A DNA stretch of 64,000 nucleotides. Origin: Apostichopus japonicus. Its lineage: Eukaryota; Echinodermata; Holothuroidea; Aspidochirotida; Stichopodidae. The position numbers were made by a program, and so were the translations under genes. Shown here in pieces: positions 10,101 to 22,909 of this stretch. The DNA lies in the NCBI RefSeq assembly GCF_037975245.1, contig NC_092561.1, forward strand, positions 3,455,001-3,519,000, in the 5' to 3' direction. The notes under the pieces are model-generated. The model had not been told where the DNA came from. It did not search any database and worked only from the letters and a program-made list of their open reading frames with translations. Positions within the stretch are counted from its first letter, which is position 1; every line of letters starts with the position of its first letter.

Positions 10101-13100
10101 CATTTATCACCGAATGCTACTTCTGTAATATTGCAAGGAGACGAGGGTCACCCAGAAAAGTTGTTCACTACGCTCGAGAGGAAACTAACAATAGATTCAA
10201 CAAATGTCACGTGGTTAGAAGACAATTTACTAGAAATAGAAAACGAGAATGCTTTGGCACATGTGAAAGAGTATTTGTCTTCACTGATCGGTAAGACATG
10301 CGATCTTCTCACATATTTGTTCTTTATTGGAATATACTCTGAAATGTGGGTACTTATTATCTAACCTATTTGCTATTTGAGTTAAGTTTTGCCACATAAC
10401 ATAACTGTCGACAGTTTTAGCAGTTTTTTTGCCGATAAGGTGGTACATTAGTCAAGAGTATATTTCTTTCATTCAAATTTATACTCAACGTTGGCTAGAT
10501 ACACACGTAAATAGTGTTGGTTGAATATTTGACCAACTGAGGTGTATATATACACAAGTTTCTTCCCTCTGTTCGATAACAACCAACAATGAGACGAATT
10601 ATGTCATGAAAATCGTATTAGATACAGAACCAGGCACAATAATAATGTTTAAGTACTTATAAGACTCATTCGAAAGAAAGAATATTGCACTTTTGCACGA
10701 ACGAAAATCCTTTCACTTCGGGTTCAGGTCTGGTTTGGTCGATTGGTCTCTCACAACTTATAAACATAGCTATACTATTTTGGAATCGTTGCTGGGGTGT
10801 GTAGTATATAGTTTTTATTTTAATTTGATATCATTTTCAAACTAGCACATACACAATTTAAACAAAGGCATTGGCTTTTCATATGCCACAATTCACAGAG
10901 TTGCCTGTTATACTTCGGGATACTCAGATGAAACAATCTACCACATTCTGAATCACTATACATACAATGTACTGGGAATAACATGACACCCCTGGTAAAG
11001 CTATCGATGCTCAAGAAAGACTCAACGAATAGTGTCACGATTGTTTTCGAAAATTGTTGACATTCAAAATGCTTGAACATTTTCCCAAAAAAATCCAATG
11101 CCTATCGCGTAAAATCAATTGTACAAATATGGTGCTGCTTAATGTTAGCTATAGACAAGAAGGACTCAACGAATGTGTTTATTCAAAAGTTTTCTCCCTT
11201 TAGTTTTGCATTTGATAAAATCTGAATAACCAGCGTCATGTTAGTTATCGGTAACATTGCACATTTAAATTGGAGCCCCACATTCGAACCAATATGCTCA
11301 CATTAATTGCAGGCCCCAGACCACTTTCACAGATTAATTACTCGCGACATGATTGACCATGATGCAAAACATACGTATTAATATATATTAATAACCGCAA
11401 TATCATGCATTAACTTAAGGAGATGCCGGGGTGTGGGGAAGAGGGTGCATGTAAATATAACATTGGACGTCTATGACGGTTGGTGTTTGCATTTCTGTCA
11501 TACTTCACATATTTTTTTATCTTTTATAAAACTGCAAAAGTGAGCTATTGTTGTTTGGATTGTGAGGTCAATAAAGGAGATGCATATAGAAAAAAAAGTT
11601 AACGAATGCCGCGACTTTTGTTATTAAATGATTTATTGTTCTTTATTCCTTAACAGAAAAAGTTAATGATCTACCAAGTGAGCCTGACACTGATAGCAGT
11701 GATGAAAGTGACCTGAGAGTAAGCACTTTCAATGGCTTACTCAAGGACTTTGGCTTGGAAAAGAAGTTTCCTGGAAAATTGAACCTGAACGCTTTTCTGA
11801 AGGTAAAGTGCAAAGTTGATCCAACTCAGTCGGTTGATTTTTTCTGGCAGAAACTAACATCATTAGATTACCGAGCTGGTTTTCCACAGAACTATGCTGC
11901 AAATTCATTCAGTATGAGAGATTTTGTTTTTTCAGTATTACACTGTGCTGATGATTTTCTGCGGCAAGATATACTTGAAAAAATGGCTGCATGTCAGCTG
12001 GCGGTCCCGGTTATCCTTCAAGGTATCGAGGGAACCAAACCGCAATTCTTACTGTGGGCTTTGCGACGAATCATAAAGAAGTGGAAAGGCAACCGTGACT
12101 CATATGCCTCCGAGCAACTGATAGCCACTTATCCTATATTTACTGTTTCTGTCCTTCGGATAGGAGACGTAAGGGTATCAAAATCAAGCCTACTAAATAC
12201 GATGTTGGGATACAGTCAGGGAAACTCATTGCATTCGTTCTTTTTATCGATGGAAAAAGATATTGTTAAGCCGCATTTTTCTGTTGGTTCGATAGAATGT
12301 GTGTGGTTTTTGCCACAGTATGGTAATGACGACGAAATTTTTCAAGAAGTCACTGCGTTCTTTAATCTGCGAGGTGATTGTACTAAGCATCGAGTTCAAA
12401 CGGAGTTTGCCTGTAAGGCAGCAGACTTAACGATTGTACTAATTTCAACTGGGAAACGCGACAAATATATCGATGTCATTAAGAAAATTAAGATAAACGC
12501 AAGCAAAACGCTTTTTGTTGCCATTAAAGAAGAAGACAAACATATGCGAACACAACAAAAGGTCTACAACCCTCAATTCAAGGACGGGTGGCTCTTTGTA
12601 AAAGTGCTTCAAGTTGACGTTCTAAGTCGTCATATTTGCAAGCATATTTCTTTAACAAATCCAAATCCAAATCAATACCGAAGCTTAGAATCATTAGCAA
12701 ATATATGTAGAGATGATATCGATATTGATGAAAATAAGTGGATGTGCAAAAATGCCAAGAAAAGTGTTCATGACATCTTTGAGTCTGTAAGCTTAGACAA
12801 CATAATTGAGTTTAAAAAAGTTACTTTCCCTTTACAAGATTATTGGCTCAATTTGGTTCAGTTGGATGAAGAACCATCCCTGTCAGATGGAGAGGGAGAA
12901 TCTTTAGAAGATCAGAGAAAAGCGGCACAAATAAAAAAAGTAACAGTTAGAGAAGAACAGATGCACGCAAGTCTCTCAGAACCAATTAAACGTTACCATT
13001 CTATTGTAAGTTCTAATAAAAATAATTCAAAAATGTTGAAATACATTTTTGGGTATTTACAAGATTTCATATACCGGATGGTCAACAAGAGCACGCAAAA

Positions 13101-16100
13101 TGACTTTGAGAAGATGTTAGATTTAGAAGAACAAATACAAAGTTACAAGAGGGGTAAGCGCAAAGGAGACACAAAGAAATTTTCGGAAGAAATAAGTAAT
13201 TCGAAACATGGCAGCACTGCTGAAAGTGCTTGTGAAAGCCAGCAATGTGCCCTCAAGTATTTGACTAAACAGTGTAAAGCAAAAAATTTAGGTTGCGAGC
13301 ATTTCCTCCGAGAGTTAGGGCAACGCTTTGAAGCATATAAAGAGGCTAAAGTCCAGGAACCATGCGAACCTAACATGGCTGACTTGAGTTTACTACCTGC
13401 TTTGGCTGCTCGACTTGTTACTGAAATGCATTCATTGGAACTTATGGATGGAGATGCAGGGAGCGTTCCTTTGGTATGGATAACAAATGTTCTTGACACA
13501 CTAACACATACTTTAGGTGATCCTAAAGTATTTGTTATCAGCGCAATTGGCGTACAAAGTAGCGGTAAGTCCACATTGCTGAATAGCATGTTTGGTCTTA
13601 AATTCCCAGTGCGTGCAGGCCGTTGCACTCGTGGACTGTTCATCCGCTTGATACAACTCGAAGAATCCCTTGTAGATGAGCTAGGGTTACAATATTTACT
13701 GATAGTGGACACTGAAGGAGTCCGATCTGTTGAGCATGAAGGTCGAAGATTTGACAATGAACTAGTGACTCTTGCATTGGGCATTGCCAATTTCACCATT
13801 TTTAACATCGAGGGAGAGAACATAGGTCCAGACATGACTGGAATATTGCAGATCGCTGCGCACGCACTCATGAGAATGAAAGAGGTCGACATTGAATGTC
13901 AGTGCAGGATTGTTCAACAACGGGTTTCGGATTTAACTGCAGCTGACAGGAACAAAGCAAATAACGATATAATCCTGGAGACCTTGGATGAAGCAACAAA
14001 ACTTGCTGCGGAAGAGGAAGGATTGAAAGGGCGATATCAACGGTTCTGTCATGTGGTCAATCTTCATGTTGACCAGGGGTTGCAATACATACCGTGTCTT
14101 TGGTCAGGAGGGATGACTCCTCCAAATCAAATGTACAGTGAAATTGTGACAAAAATAAAAGCAAAGCTCATTCAGGATATCCGAGATAAAGTTATCATAC
14201 CTGATATGACAATGTCCACATTTACAGATCGAGTACGAGATGTGTGGCAGGCGGTAAAAAAAGAACATTTCATCTTTAATTTTCAGGACAGTGTTAAGGC
14301 AGTTGACTATAATAGGCTTTGCCTTAAATATAACGACTGGATTCTACACATGCGGCATCAGATGATGCTTGCCACAGAAAGCTGCTATGCTGTTCTGGAT
14401 GGACAAATAGATAAAGTATTAACTATACAATTGACAGATGAACATAATGTTGAATCAACTAAAGACGACGATGAAACCAAGGCAGTAGATATCGAAGAAA
14501 TGAAGGCAGTTCTAAATAAGGAAGCTGTAAGTCAAGAACAGCAGTTAATTCGATCAATTGAAGACTACATTGAAAAACATCCACGTAAGAATACCGTGTT
14601 GAGATACAAGGAAGGGTTTATAAACGATTTAACTCTAGTCGTGCGAGATGTTGAAAACCAAGCATCAGCATCGGTGCAGGATGAATACGAACTGACTAAA
14701 ATACGATATGATATACCAAAATTTCGAAGCGAATGGCGATTTAAACTTTCTTATGAAGCTAAAATGTTAGCAAGTTCGGTTTCCGATGACTCTGAAGATC
14801 GCTCAATTTTGTTTGATGAAAACTGGAACGTTTGGATGACCTCCGTTGCGAACAGTAGTAAGCTCCTGAAGACAAATGTTTCGTTGGATTCTTTGCAAGG
14901 AATTTGCGAAAAGCTCCTTTTGAGGATTACCAGGGGAATGGCAGTCGGGAGTGAAGTGAAACACCTAATGACGGAGGAGGGTGGTATTGACAAACATTGG
15001 GAGCTCTGTGACTGTCGTCGTTACATCCATGACAAATTTGTGAGAGCGTGGTTAATGCAAAGTATGGATGAGAAAAAACCGAGAGCTGATTTCTTCGAGA
15101 TTGAAAGGAAACAAGCTCTTCTCTATGTTCAAGAAGTCATCGACAGAAATCACAGACAGATGATTGATGGGAATCGTGGCAAGTCATTCGATGTAAATAC
15201 ATTCCAGCTTATGCTACAACGGGCATTGAAAGAGCTCACTGGGGGACCCAAGTTCAAACTCCCTAATGCTCTTATTGCCAAGGGTCTCCTACATTTGTCA
15301 AACAAAGCTTTCAAATCTTTACAACTGACTGAAGACGGCTCTCAGTGTGAAAGCACATTTCTTTTGCAAGTCGAGAAAGATGCTATATTTGACGATTTTT
15401 TAGCATTTATACATAAGGACAATACGGAGATTGCTACTAGAGCTGCCGAATCAATTTACTATTTCATTGAACCTATTTACAAACAGAAGACTGTTCAAAC
15501 CTTAACAAGTGTAAAGGAAGAATTTGTCCGTCAAAATGATTTAATTGATAAATTAAGAATATGTCGGCCTTGGGATATTCTTCGTTGGATAGTTGAAAGA
15601 GAAGGTCATAATTTTGGTTATTTAATTGGACTTTTAGGAAGCAAGCTCCTCTATGATGTTGTACTTGAAGAGAAGTTCCAGAAAATCCGCCAGAAATTCA
15701 GCAGTATATTACACTCAAAAATACAAGAAATCGTTAATCTTCTAATTGAAATGATTAATGACATTGACTCGACTTCCAAACCAGGCCCTTTTCTGAAGTG
15801 GCTATGTAAATTAAGTACCACAACAGATTGCTTGGCTCTCCAAACACTAGACTCTTTATATGAAATAGAGAATGTCGATGAGGTTTCTGATATCTTAAAA
15901 AGCATAATAAAAGAACGTCTGTTTGAATCATTGTTACAAAGCATAGAGGAATCAATATATCTTAGTTTTTTCTTACATGGATATAGCTTGAATTTCGGCA
16001 ACATTTGCGATGAAACGTGCCCATTGTGCGGAGTGCCATGTGATAACCCCTTTATTCTCCACATTGAGCATTCATCATTCCTACACCGTCCGAGGGGTTA

Positions 16101-16473
16101 CAAAGGTGAAACTTACCCCGAAACGAAAAAGCTCATAATTGAAGACTGTACAGCTTCTGTGGCTTCAAAAACAGCCACATTTATATGTAACGACAAATAT
16201 ATTCCTTGTCAAGCGTATCAAAGTGTTCATCCAAATTGGCACATAAAACCTACCTCCACGAATTACGGTCTGAAATTCTGGCAATGGTCAATGGCACGAG
16301 GCAATGACTTACTAGCAGTAAACTTCAAGTGCGAGAAAGCAGACATTCCATTAGCATGGTACAGTATTGATAAAAAATTGGCGCTTCAAAGCCTGGATTT
16401 GGACCAAGAAGCAAAAGTCAATGGTCGCCAAAAGTTAAGTAATACCAACTTTTCAGACATTGATCTCTCATAA
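7125..16473 (+). CDS. Very large interferon-type GTPase (VLIG/GVIN-like) with N-terminal death-effector-like domain
   Basis: Joining 7125-7191, 9940-10290 and 11657-16473 gives 5235 bases, exactly 1745 codons including the TAA stop, so 1744 residues. Both introns are phase 1 and have GT/AG ends. Residues about 53-136 read like a death-effector domain: YRRMLYKVGQCL, then a Leu-rich helical pattern ending at AHVKEY. Residues about 295-330 are a degenerate G domain (GDVRVSKSSLLN, no GKS). Residues 771-830 are an intact one: P-loop GVQSSGKST at 771-779, CTRGLF, and DTEG at 824-827. Near 1594 comes CPLCGVPC followed by His residues, as in the C-terminus of GVIN proteins. The very long last exon is typical of VLIG genes. 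Vertebrate relatives are interferon-induced cytosolic or nuclear proteins with a poorly known role. A death-fold front end suggests immune or cell-death signalling, which is inference. The exon 1 donor is the weakest junction. Confidence 0.85.
7735..8245. repeat. Diverged direct duplication in GTPase intron 1
   Basis: Two stretches of about 150 bases (around 7735-7870 and 8090-8245) share the order GAATGCATTGA, TGGCAGTG, and AGGTTTATCAT followed by GTGCAGTTAC. The copies are strongly diverged. Confidence 0.35.
8247..8341 (-). other. Exon-like segment, minus strand, function unknown
   Basis: Read on the minus strand, an acceptor-like CCTTAG precedes a short frame with ATG at 8320 that starts MQTAPKPNPWAPLGF and is rich in Pro. 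A GTATGT donor follows at 8246. GC content is higher than around it. It lies antisense within GTPase intron 1. I do not recognise the peptide and cannot find a partner exon, so this may be chance. Confidence 0.2.
8770..8815 (+). pseudogene. tRNA 3'-half remnant
   Basis: GTGAGTTCGAATCTCAC forms a T-arm with a B-box-like core, followed by CATCTGCCG and a run of T. No matching D-arm or acceptor strand is found upstream, so it looks like a tRNA or SINE-head relic inside the MITE. Confidence 0.35.
9394..9502. repeat. Two-copy 54-bp tandem repeat
   Basis: A unit of about 54 bp containing GGTTGAACTTATCGACTTTA and ending TTTCATGCT occurs twice in direct succession inside the MITE. The copies are nearly identical, so the duplication is young. 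Confidence 0.7.
9940..10290 (+). CDS. GTPase coding exon 2 (death-effector-like domain)
   Basis: The acceptor is TTTCAG at 9934-9939 and the donor is GTAAGA at 10291, both good. Its 351 bases encode residues 23-140. The region from Tyr53 to about residue 136 shows the spacing of hydrophobic residues of a death-effector domain, and such domains are often carried on one exon with symmetrical phases, as here (1-1). The canonical RxDL motif near the last helix is not present: the sequence there is ENENALAHVKEY. Confidence 0.75.
10364..11656. other. GTPase intron 2, no further gene
   Basis: AT-rich intron with no repeat or exon that I can identify. The minus-strand open frame at 10820-11098 has no recognisable domain. 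Confidence 0.5.
11657..16473 (+). CDS. GTPase coding exon 3 (G domains and C-terminus)
   Basis: The acceptor TTAACAG ends at 11656, and the frame stays open for 4.8 kb to TAA at 16471-16473. It begins with an acidic, Ser-rich linker (EPDTDSSDESD, residues about 147-157). It then carries the degenerate G domain, a charged helical stretch, the intact G domain, a long alpha-helical region and the CPxC tail. Gene conversion and retrocopying are common in this family, but the two upstream introns argue that this copy is a normal spliced gene. No AATAAA was noticed in the first 200 bases after the stop. Confidence 0.9.
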
Positions 16474-19400
16474 GGAGTTCAACCTGCACTAGATGCAATT
16501 AATTGATTGTACTCTATCAGTTACAAGCAGAATACCATATATAAAGTTCCTATAAGTTATATTCCTATAAGTTCCTATAAGTTTTATTTTTGGAGTGGCT
16601 ATTAACTGTTAGAGAAGAAGACATTACAATACATATTGAGAAAATAACCATAATTACGTTTCTTTCCCAAAGAAAAACCTGCAGCTGAAAGTTTGGTAGC
16701 TATAAAACGTTGTTACTTTACTTTATCTGGTTGGTAATAAGTATAATAATGTTAATGTGTGACCAAAGCAAAAGGAAATATTTTCACGTATTTTTTTTTG
16801 TTTTTTTTTTGACATTTTACAATAAGATGGACCTTTACCAGATTGCAACACCGAGAGGAATAATAGGCTCTGTGCACAATCACGGAAAATATATATGTCC
16901 TAAAACTTATGCAAATTTCTACTAAACGTCTACTCTCAAATTATAGTGATCAAAATTTGGAGAGAGAAAAAAGACAGAACAGTAGAGAAAAGTGGGTAAA
17001 TAGCGAGCAATCTGACGGAGAATAGACCAAAACAAATAACGCTAATCAAATTCTCCGTCCATAAACTTAACATTGTTCATTTCACGTGAAGGTACACATT
17101 ATATGCGAAGCTAGATCAGTGGATGTTTTGCAAAAACGGAAAAGTTGTCTGTTCTTTGATAACAACGGTGCAAATACTTAAAAAAATTATCGATATTATG
17201 AAGTATAACCTTATTGATATCTAACAAGTTACTTTAACTCTTTTTTTTTCTAGATGTTAGATATTTCTTATGATACTTTGTGATGATCTTAGTTTTACTC
17301 TGTATGACCAATGAATGCTAAGGAACATGATCGAAACGGGGTCCGTTCTTCAACAGTTTCCACATTTTTGTCTTGTTGATTACCCAATACGTTGTGATGC
17401 ATATTGTAAATATTTGTATGAGTGTTAATTGAAGATTTAAATGTTGTATTACCTATTTTGTACTGGTTTAAAGATGATAATGATTATGAAAAAACGAAAC
17501 GAAGTCCGTGTTTCAAAAGGTTCGTTTCATTATATAGCCATGTCAATTCGCCAAATGGCTTGTGACGCATTTTGTAAAGTTTTGTCAAGCTTTAAAAAGG
17601 ATACAACTGTTTGCTTGTTTTTACATTTTCATATTTATTATCTTCAGATTGTATCATACTTAGAAACTGGTTTTAATGAAATACAAAAGGCGTTTGGCCG
17701 CAGATATCATAATGGTGTCGTTTGCACTGGCGTTGACAGAAACTTTTAAAGAATTCCCTTAATTATCAAATTCTTATCTCGCCATCAACCATGTTAAATA
17801 TCATCTCGTTAGTGATACATCAAACTTATACCACCATTAAAAATTATGTTAAGTGGTATTTCTCCTTGGGTTTACTGTTGGGTGTGAATATTCATAATAA
17901 ATGCGAGAAAAATGAACACTTATGACACTAAGTTGTAGACTCCAATTTGTTGCAGACAAAGAAGCCAGATCTTTAACACGTAACATTGCTTTCTTAGTTG
18001 AAGTTAGTAAAAGTTCACCTAGTATTTTCCCGCTTACGAAGATAGCCAATGGTTGTTATTTTTTAAATGCATATATGAGGCATTTTGTCCTGAGAAATAT
18101 GTCTAATTTGCACTATACAATATATCTGTGAATAATTTGAAAAACAGGATCTCCGGAAACTACTTTTCAAAAACTTGAACAAATGTTAGTACATTGGTGA
18201 CCTTGTAGGTCATTTTAGTCGATTAACATAATTATAACGATCTCATCCGAAATACAAAGTTATCGTAGGATTAACATATGATATATGAATATAATGGAAT
18301 TCATGCACACTTTTTGAAGCTATCACATCTTTTTCGCAATGTGACTTCAGAATCAAAAGGCATTCTATTGACATGTTCACTAAATGGTAAATATGATGAG
18401 CATTAATCAAATTTAATTTACTGTACGCGTTTCGTCACATTGATGTATTATTTACTCCTATGGCATAAGATATATGAAAGATAAATTATATTTTGGAGTT
18501 TATATTAATGTTCTATATATAGGAAACACTGAGTTGTTTTATTGCATCAGCTAGTTTCAAGCCTGCGTTTCTATCTGTCAATTATTAACAAATTGAAATA
18601 TACATATATAACATATAATTCATTTGTTTGGTTTTTCTCCTGAATTGCTGTTACAACGGTATAGATTCCTCACCGAGACAACGTGCTTATGCATTTGTTA
18701 CTTTATGTATATCTACCAATCTGGTGTGGAGTTAAATATTTGTGATGGGTTATAAGAGGGACAAAGGTGAAGTATACAAATATACGAACTCCATCGTCAC
18801 TTATAGTATCTGTAAGACATGAGGCAGAAAAGTCGATTGAGCATTTTGTGTACGCCACATTTGGCTGAAGCTAGACACAATGTTGTACTTTACCGTGTGA
18901 AATATGCGCATGGTAATTGCACATGAATATACACTTGGAAATGATGTCTTTACTACTACATCACTATCCAGATAGACAGCCTTGGTATAACTTGCGCAAC
19001 GTACGCTGTTACGCTTACGGTGTCAATTGATATAGATTCATCAATGCTTTAAGTGTATCTTGCCCTCTTTTCAATGTTATACGTATAAAATGCCCTCTAC
19101 AACGTCTGTTTTCGTTGCTTCTGATACACATAATGCAGCTGCAACGCACGTTTTCTGGGGTGCCGTCCCATATGTTGATCTTTTAAAAGGTCAATTCAGA
19201 GGGTTTTCATACTAATAATAATTTCAAAAATATAAAAGTTCAAATTTAAATCTACGGTTTTGGTTTGGTCGTAAATTTATGATATAGCTTACCTTTTCTA
19301 CACCTTTGCTAAACCAAATTATTCTAGAACGAACCTTAAATTTGGGTGTTTAATGATGTCACTTATAACATGCTCTCTTGACATACTGATAAAGACAAAA

Positions 19401-20360
19401 TCTCTTAGCTATTGAATCTGATAAACCATTGCCATGGACTTTCACAATCCTATGTTAACATTTTACATTGTTTCTAAGTTCTTCACATTACTTAAACTAG
19501 ACCATATATGTCCTGCCTATCATACCATATAGCTGATGACTTGGTTGTTCTTGACAATCACAGAATCTTTACATAGCTATCATTATCATTCAGTCCCATT
19601 TATGTACACGCTCTTTAACACACAAACACGAAAAAATGTGATGGAGTTCTGAAAATTTGCCAGAAGAATCACTGCATTGAGTCATTTTGTTCAATTTTAC
19701 CTTTTAATTACCCATGTAATTACCTTTTAATTTTACGAATGAAGACCTACTCTACTGTTAATTAATACCTGTAAGCACTACGCTCTAATACAAAGCAAAT
19801 TGGAAATGAATATTCCTTTCCAAAATATTCCTTTTGTAACTTGGCTAGTGCATGCTGTATTAATCTAATTATAATTATCTAACTATAATTAATCCAAATG
19901 CGAGTAAAATCTGTTCTTTACAAATGACATGGTAGACAAATGGTACAATTATTCGACTCAACAACATAAGTAATGACTTTGGAATACATTTGTTTATGTA
20001 ATACCCGCAATGACCGGATAAATGCGTTCGTGTAATATTTGTTCAACTGAGCTCAAGCCTAGAGAAGCACGTAGGGCTTGTTCAGCTTTCTAGCGCTATA
20101 GACAACGTTCATGGTAATAGAAAGATAATTACAATACCACTTCTGTCCCGGGACGCCATGAAGCTCGAATCCAGGGGGAGGGGGGGGGGGTAAGGTACAC
20201 CGCCATTTCTACTTTACTCAAAATTCAAAAGCATTTGTTAGAACAAGCTTTTGTTTATACCTATTTAAAGTCCTACGTTCTAATCTAAATATGCCACAGA
20301 ATGCACATGCCATTTGATATCTAAGTACACGTTATGTTCCCTTAAATGTATGTATTCCAT
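16474..20360. other. Intergenic, no gene seen
   Basis: AT-rich sequence downstream of the GTPase. It holds only short, low-complexity open frames, three copies of a CCTATAAGTT motif at about 16550-16580 and a poly-G run near 20180. It contains the presumed 3' untranslated region of the GTPase gene, but no clear poly(A) signal was found. Confidence 0.5.
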
Positions 20361-20435
20361 GTGTGTATGTATGTATGAATTTTAGATCCTCCTGCTAGTA
20401 GGAACTCGCGAAGAAGCTTCATTGGCTGAACATTA
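20361..20435 (-). repeat. tRNA-SINE fragment (3' end only)
   Basis: The (TATG)n tail and the conserved TTTTAGATCCTCCTGC...AACTCGCGAAGAAGC block match the 3' end of the SINE found complete at 46515-46757. The tRNA head is missing. Confidence 0.75.
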
Positions 20436-20439
20436 TATG

Positions 20440-22909
20440 AACATATAGACTTCAACGACCCAAGGTTTACCACCGTCTGTTTTCCAAATCTTTTCCCAAA
20501 TATAAATCAGTGGGAGAATTTAGAGCCCAAGCCCTCTCGCCGTTGATATGCTGTAAACGTCCGCCACTGTTAAAGCAGCGTAGACACAAGGAGCGGCAAT
20601 TTAACCATGCAGAATCATCGTGTGTAGCGCAACTGGTGGGTAGACCCGGAGTAGTCCTTGTTACTTCACATGCAGTCACCGGTAGAGATACATGGTATAC
20701 TTTTTATACAACAGCTCTCTTTCTTGCGATTCTAAGCAGCCTTCTTGCATATCACATAAAATGACATTTCATGAGAAAGTAATAAATCATGAAATCCAGT
20801 CGATTATAAAACTTCCATCCCTCAGATTCTGTTATATATCAGCATTTGTCGTTTGTACAAACCATGCTTACTGCAAACATTTCTTCCTGTTTTATTTGAA
20901 ATAAAACGCCGCAGGCTATATTAAGGAATTTCATTCCAATGGGACCTCTTAATAATACTGAATGTGCAAATTTATTCACAAACCTGATCAAGGTGCTGCT
21001 TTACTTTCATTATTGGTGTACAATGCGCAGGACAGTAAATCATATGTAGGGCAAATATATTGTCCCTATAATACACGTGGGCTATACTTACCATCGACGA
21101 AGAGCTGACCACCTCCTTAATGAAGATACCCTATTGTTTAAATCTATTGAATAAAACAATACATACACGGATAAAAAAAAAACAGTTATTCATCAAGGGT
21201 AATTTATTTCCTGTAGCTTGTGTTACACAATTATATGGTGTCAGTGTTACTAATCCTGTGTTTTTTTTATAGAGACTCTTTGATGAAATATTCGTTTAGT
21301 TTCCACTCCGCATTTGCAAATCATATCTACAATATTGTATGTGATTACCAGTTTGTGTATATAACCATATAATTCGATTTACAACTCATGTAGGGATTGT
21401 ACTGACACAAGTATTGTTAAGACATTTACAGAACAACGCTGACACTGCAAAATTTTACAACCGTTTGTAGGATGATTTGAGCTCCATCGAAAGATATCAA
21501 ACAGACTTTGTCATTGTTTGTACAATTAATACAATCCTCCTATACGTATGGAATACAATACTTACTGTTACTGTCTCAGTAAGTTACAATGATACAGTAC
21601 GTCAACTGTGCCAGTTAATTAAGCCCCTATTCTGCCCCATTGCCAAGCTCAATTCGTCATTATTCTCACATCTTTCACATACAGCAAATTAATATGCCGT
21701 TTGCATTTTTATTAAAATTCTACATACAGAGAACCTTGAGAGTCAGGTATATATTCTTCTCGAGGTTCATTTCAAACTCATTTAATGGCCAAAAACCTAA
21801 TATTGACCTCCGTTTGGTGTCTATTTGTTACTATACTTTTGTAACTCTGTCATATTTATTGGCTATCCTAACGATATATGGAACGAAACCACTATATCTC
21901 TAATGGCATTTACCCACCGCCCCTCCCCAGACCAAAATTCATGGGGGCATAATCCTCCATGAAGACAGACAGAATATAAAAAGGTCCACGTAAACGGTTA
22001 AAAATCATTTTATCATTTTGTTTTGCAACGTTTAAATATCATAAACCCTCTCAACCCTATATGGTTTGACGCCATCACAGGTATTGTCAGCTCTCATTTT
22101 AGATTAAAGATTACGAAACTTGAAAGTAGGATACATTATTCAGCAAGGTAAATCTTGTGAAATAAACAAATCTCATTGGAAGTAGGAAACAGGTACACTT
22201 GTCGTGAAATTTCTAAAACATTTGTGAGGACATTTTGCACACCAAGTATACCTTACTCTAGAACCCAGAACTATATACAATTTTTTAAACGTTTAGCCAT
22301 GCATGGGGACTAAATTAGTACGGTATATAAGTTAGTAAGTTATGTAACTACATAGAACCGTTACTTGTACAAATTGACCGTGACGAAATTTTGTAACAAA
22401 TGCGTTACGTTTTTTTAGCATTGAGTGTGAACAAAGTTACAAGCCTCAAGAGAGATGATTTTCACTATCTCAAGGTACCTCTAAGTTCAAGCAAATTGTG
22501 TATTTGAATGATTCTTATCTTGTATCCTTTTCTTTTGTTTATTTTCAGATACAAACTACACTTACTGTATTATATGCCTTTTGAACGTCTTATACTTCAT
22601 TGCGTTTTACATGGATATACACTTATTACATGAAGAGGGACTATTACTGAGATTATCTTAAGTTTTTTGGATGTTGTGTCGATGCTCTACCTTGTTTCAC
22701 TTAAATCGTACATTTCTTCCGATCCGGTTACATTGGATAGATGCATATCTTTAATATAAATCACAATATATAAGTCTCCAGTTCAACATCATTCAACAAA
22801 TATGATTTCAAATTTCACCCAATGCATATAAAACGTTCGCAACACGTTGATTTTCAACAGTAGTAATAATTTCTTCTATACGCTTTGCTAAAACTTGAAC
22901 AAATATAGC
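20440..22909. other. Intergenic, no gene seen
   Basis: A slightly GC-richer stretch at 20460-20690 has overlapping open frames on both strands but no known domain. The rest is AT-rich. Near its right edge, TTTATT at 22538-22543 is an AATAAA on the minus strand and could end the transporter transcript. Confidence 0.45.

Noticed and set aside
13143-13892. A 249-codon minus-strand open frame
   Set aside because: It is antisense to the conserved G domain of the GTPase and Ser-rich, as expected for a shadow frame.
20467-20764. Overlapping frames in a GC-richer stretch
   Set aside because: Open on both strands, without domain similarity or clear splice sites. More likely a repeat remnant.
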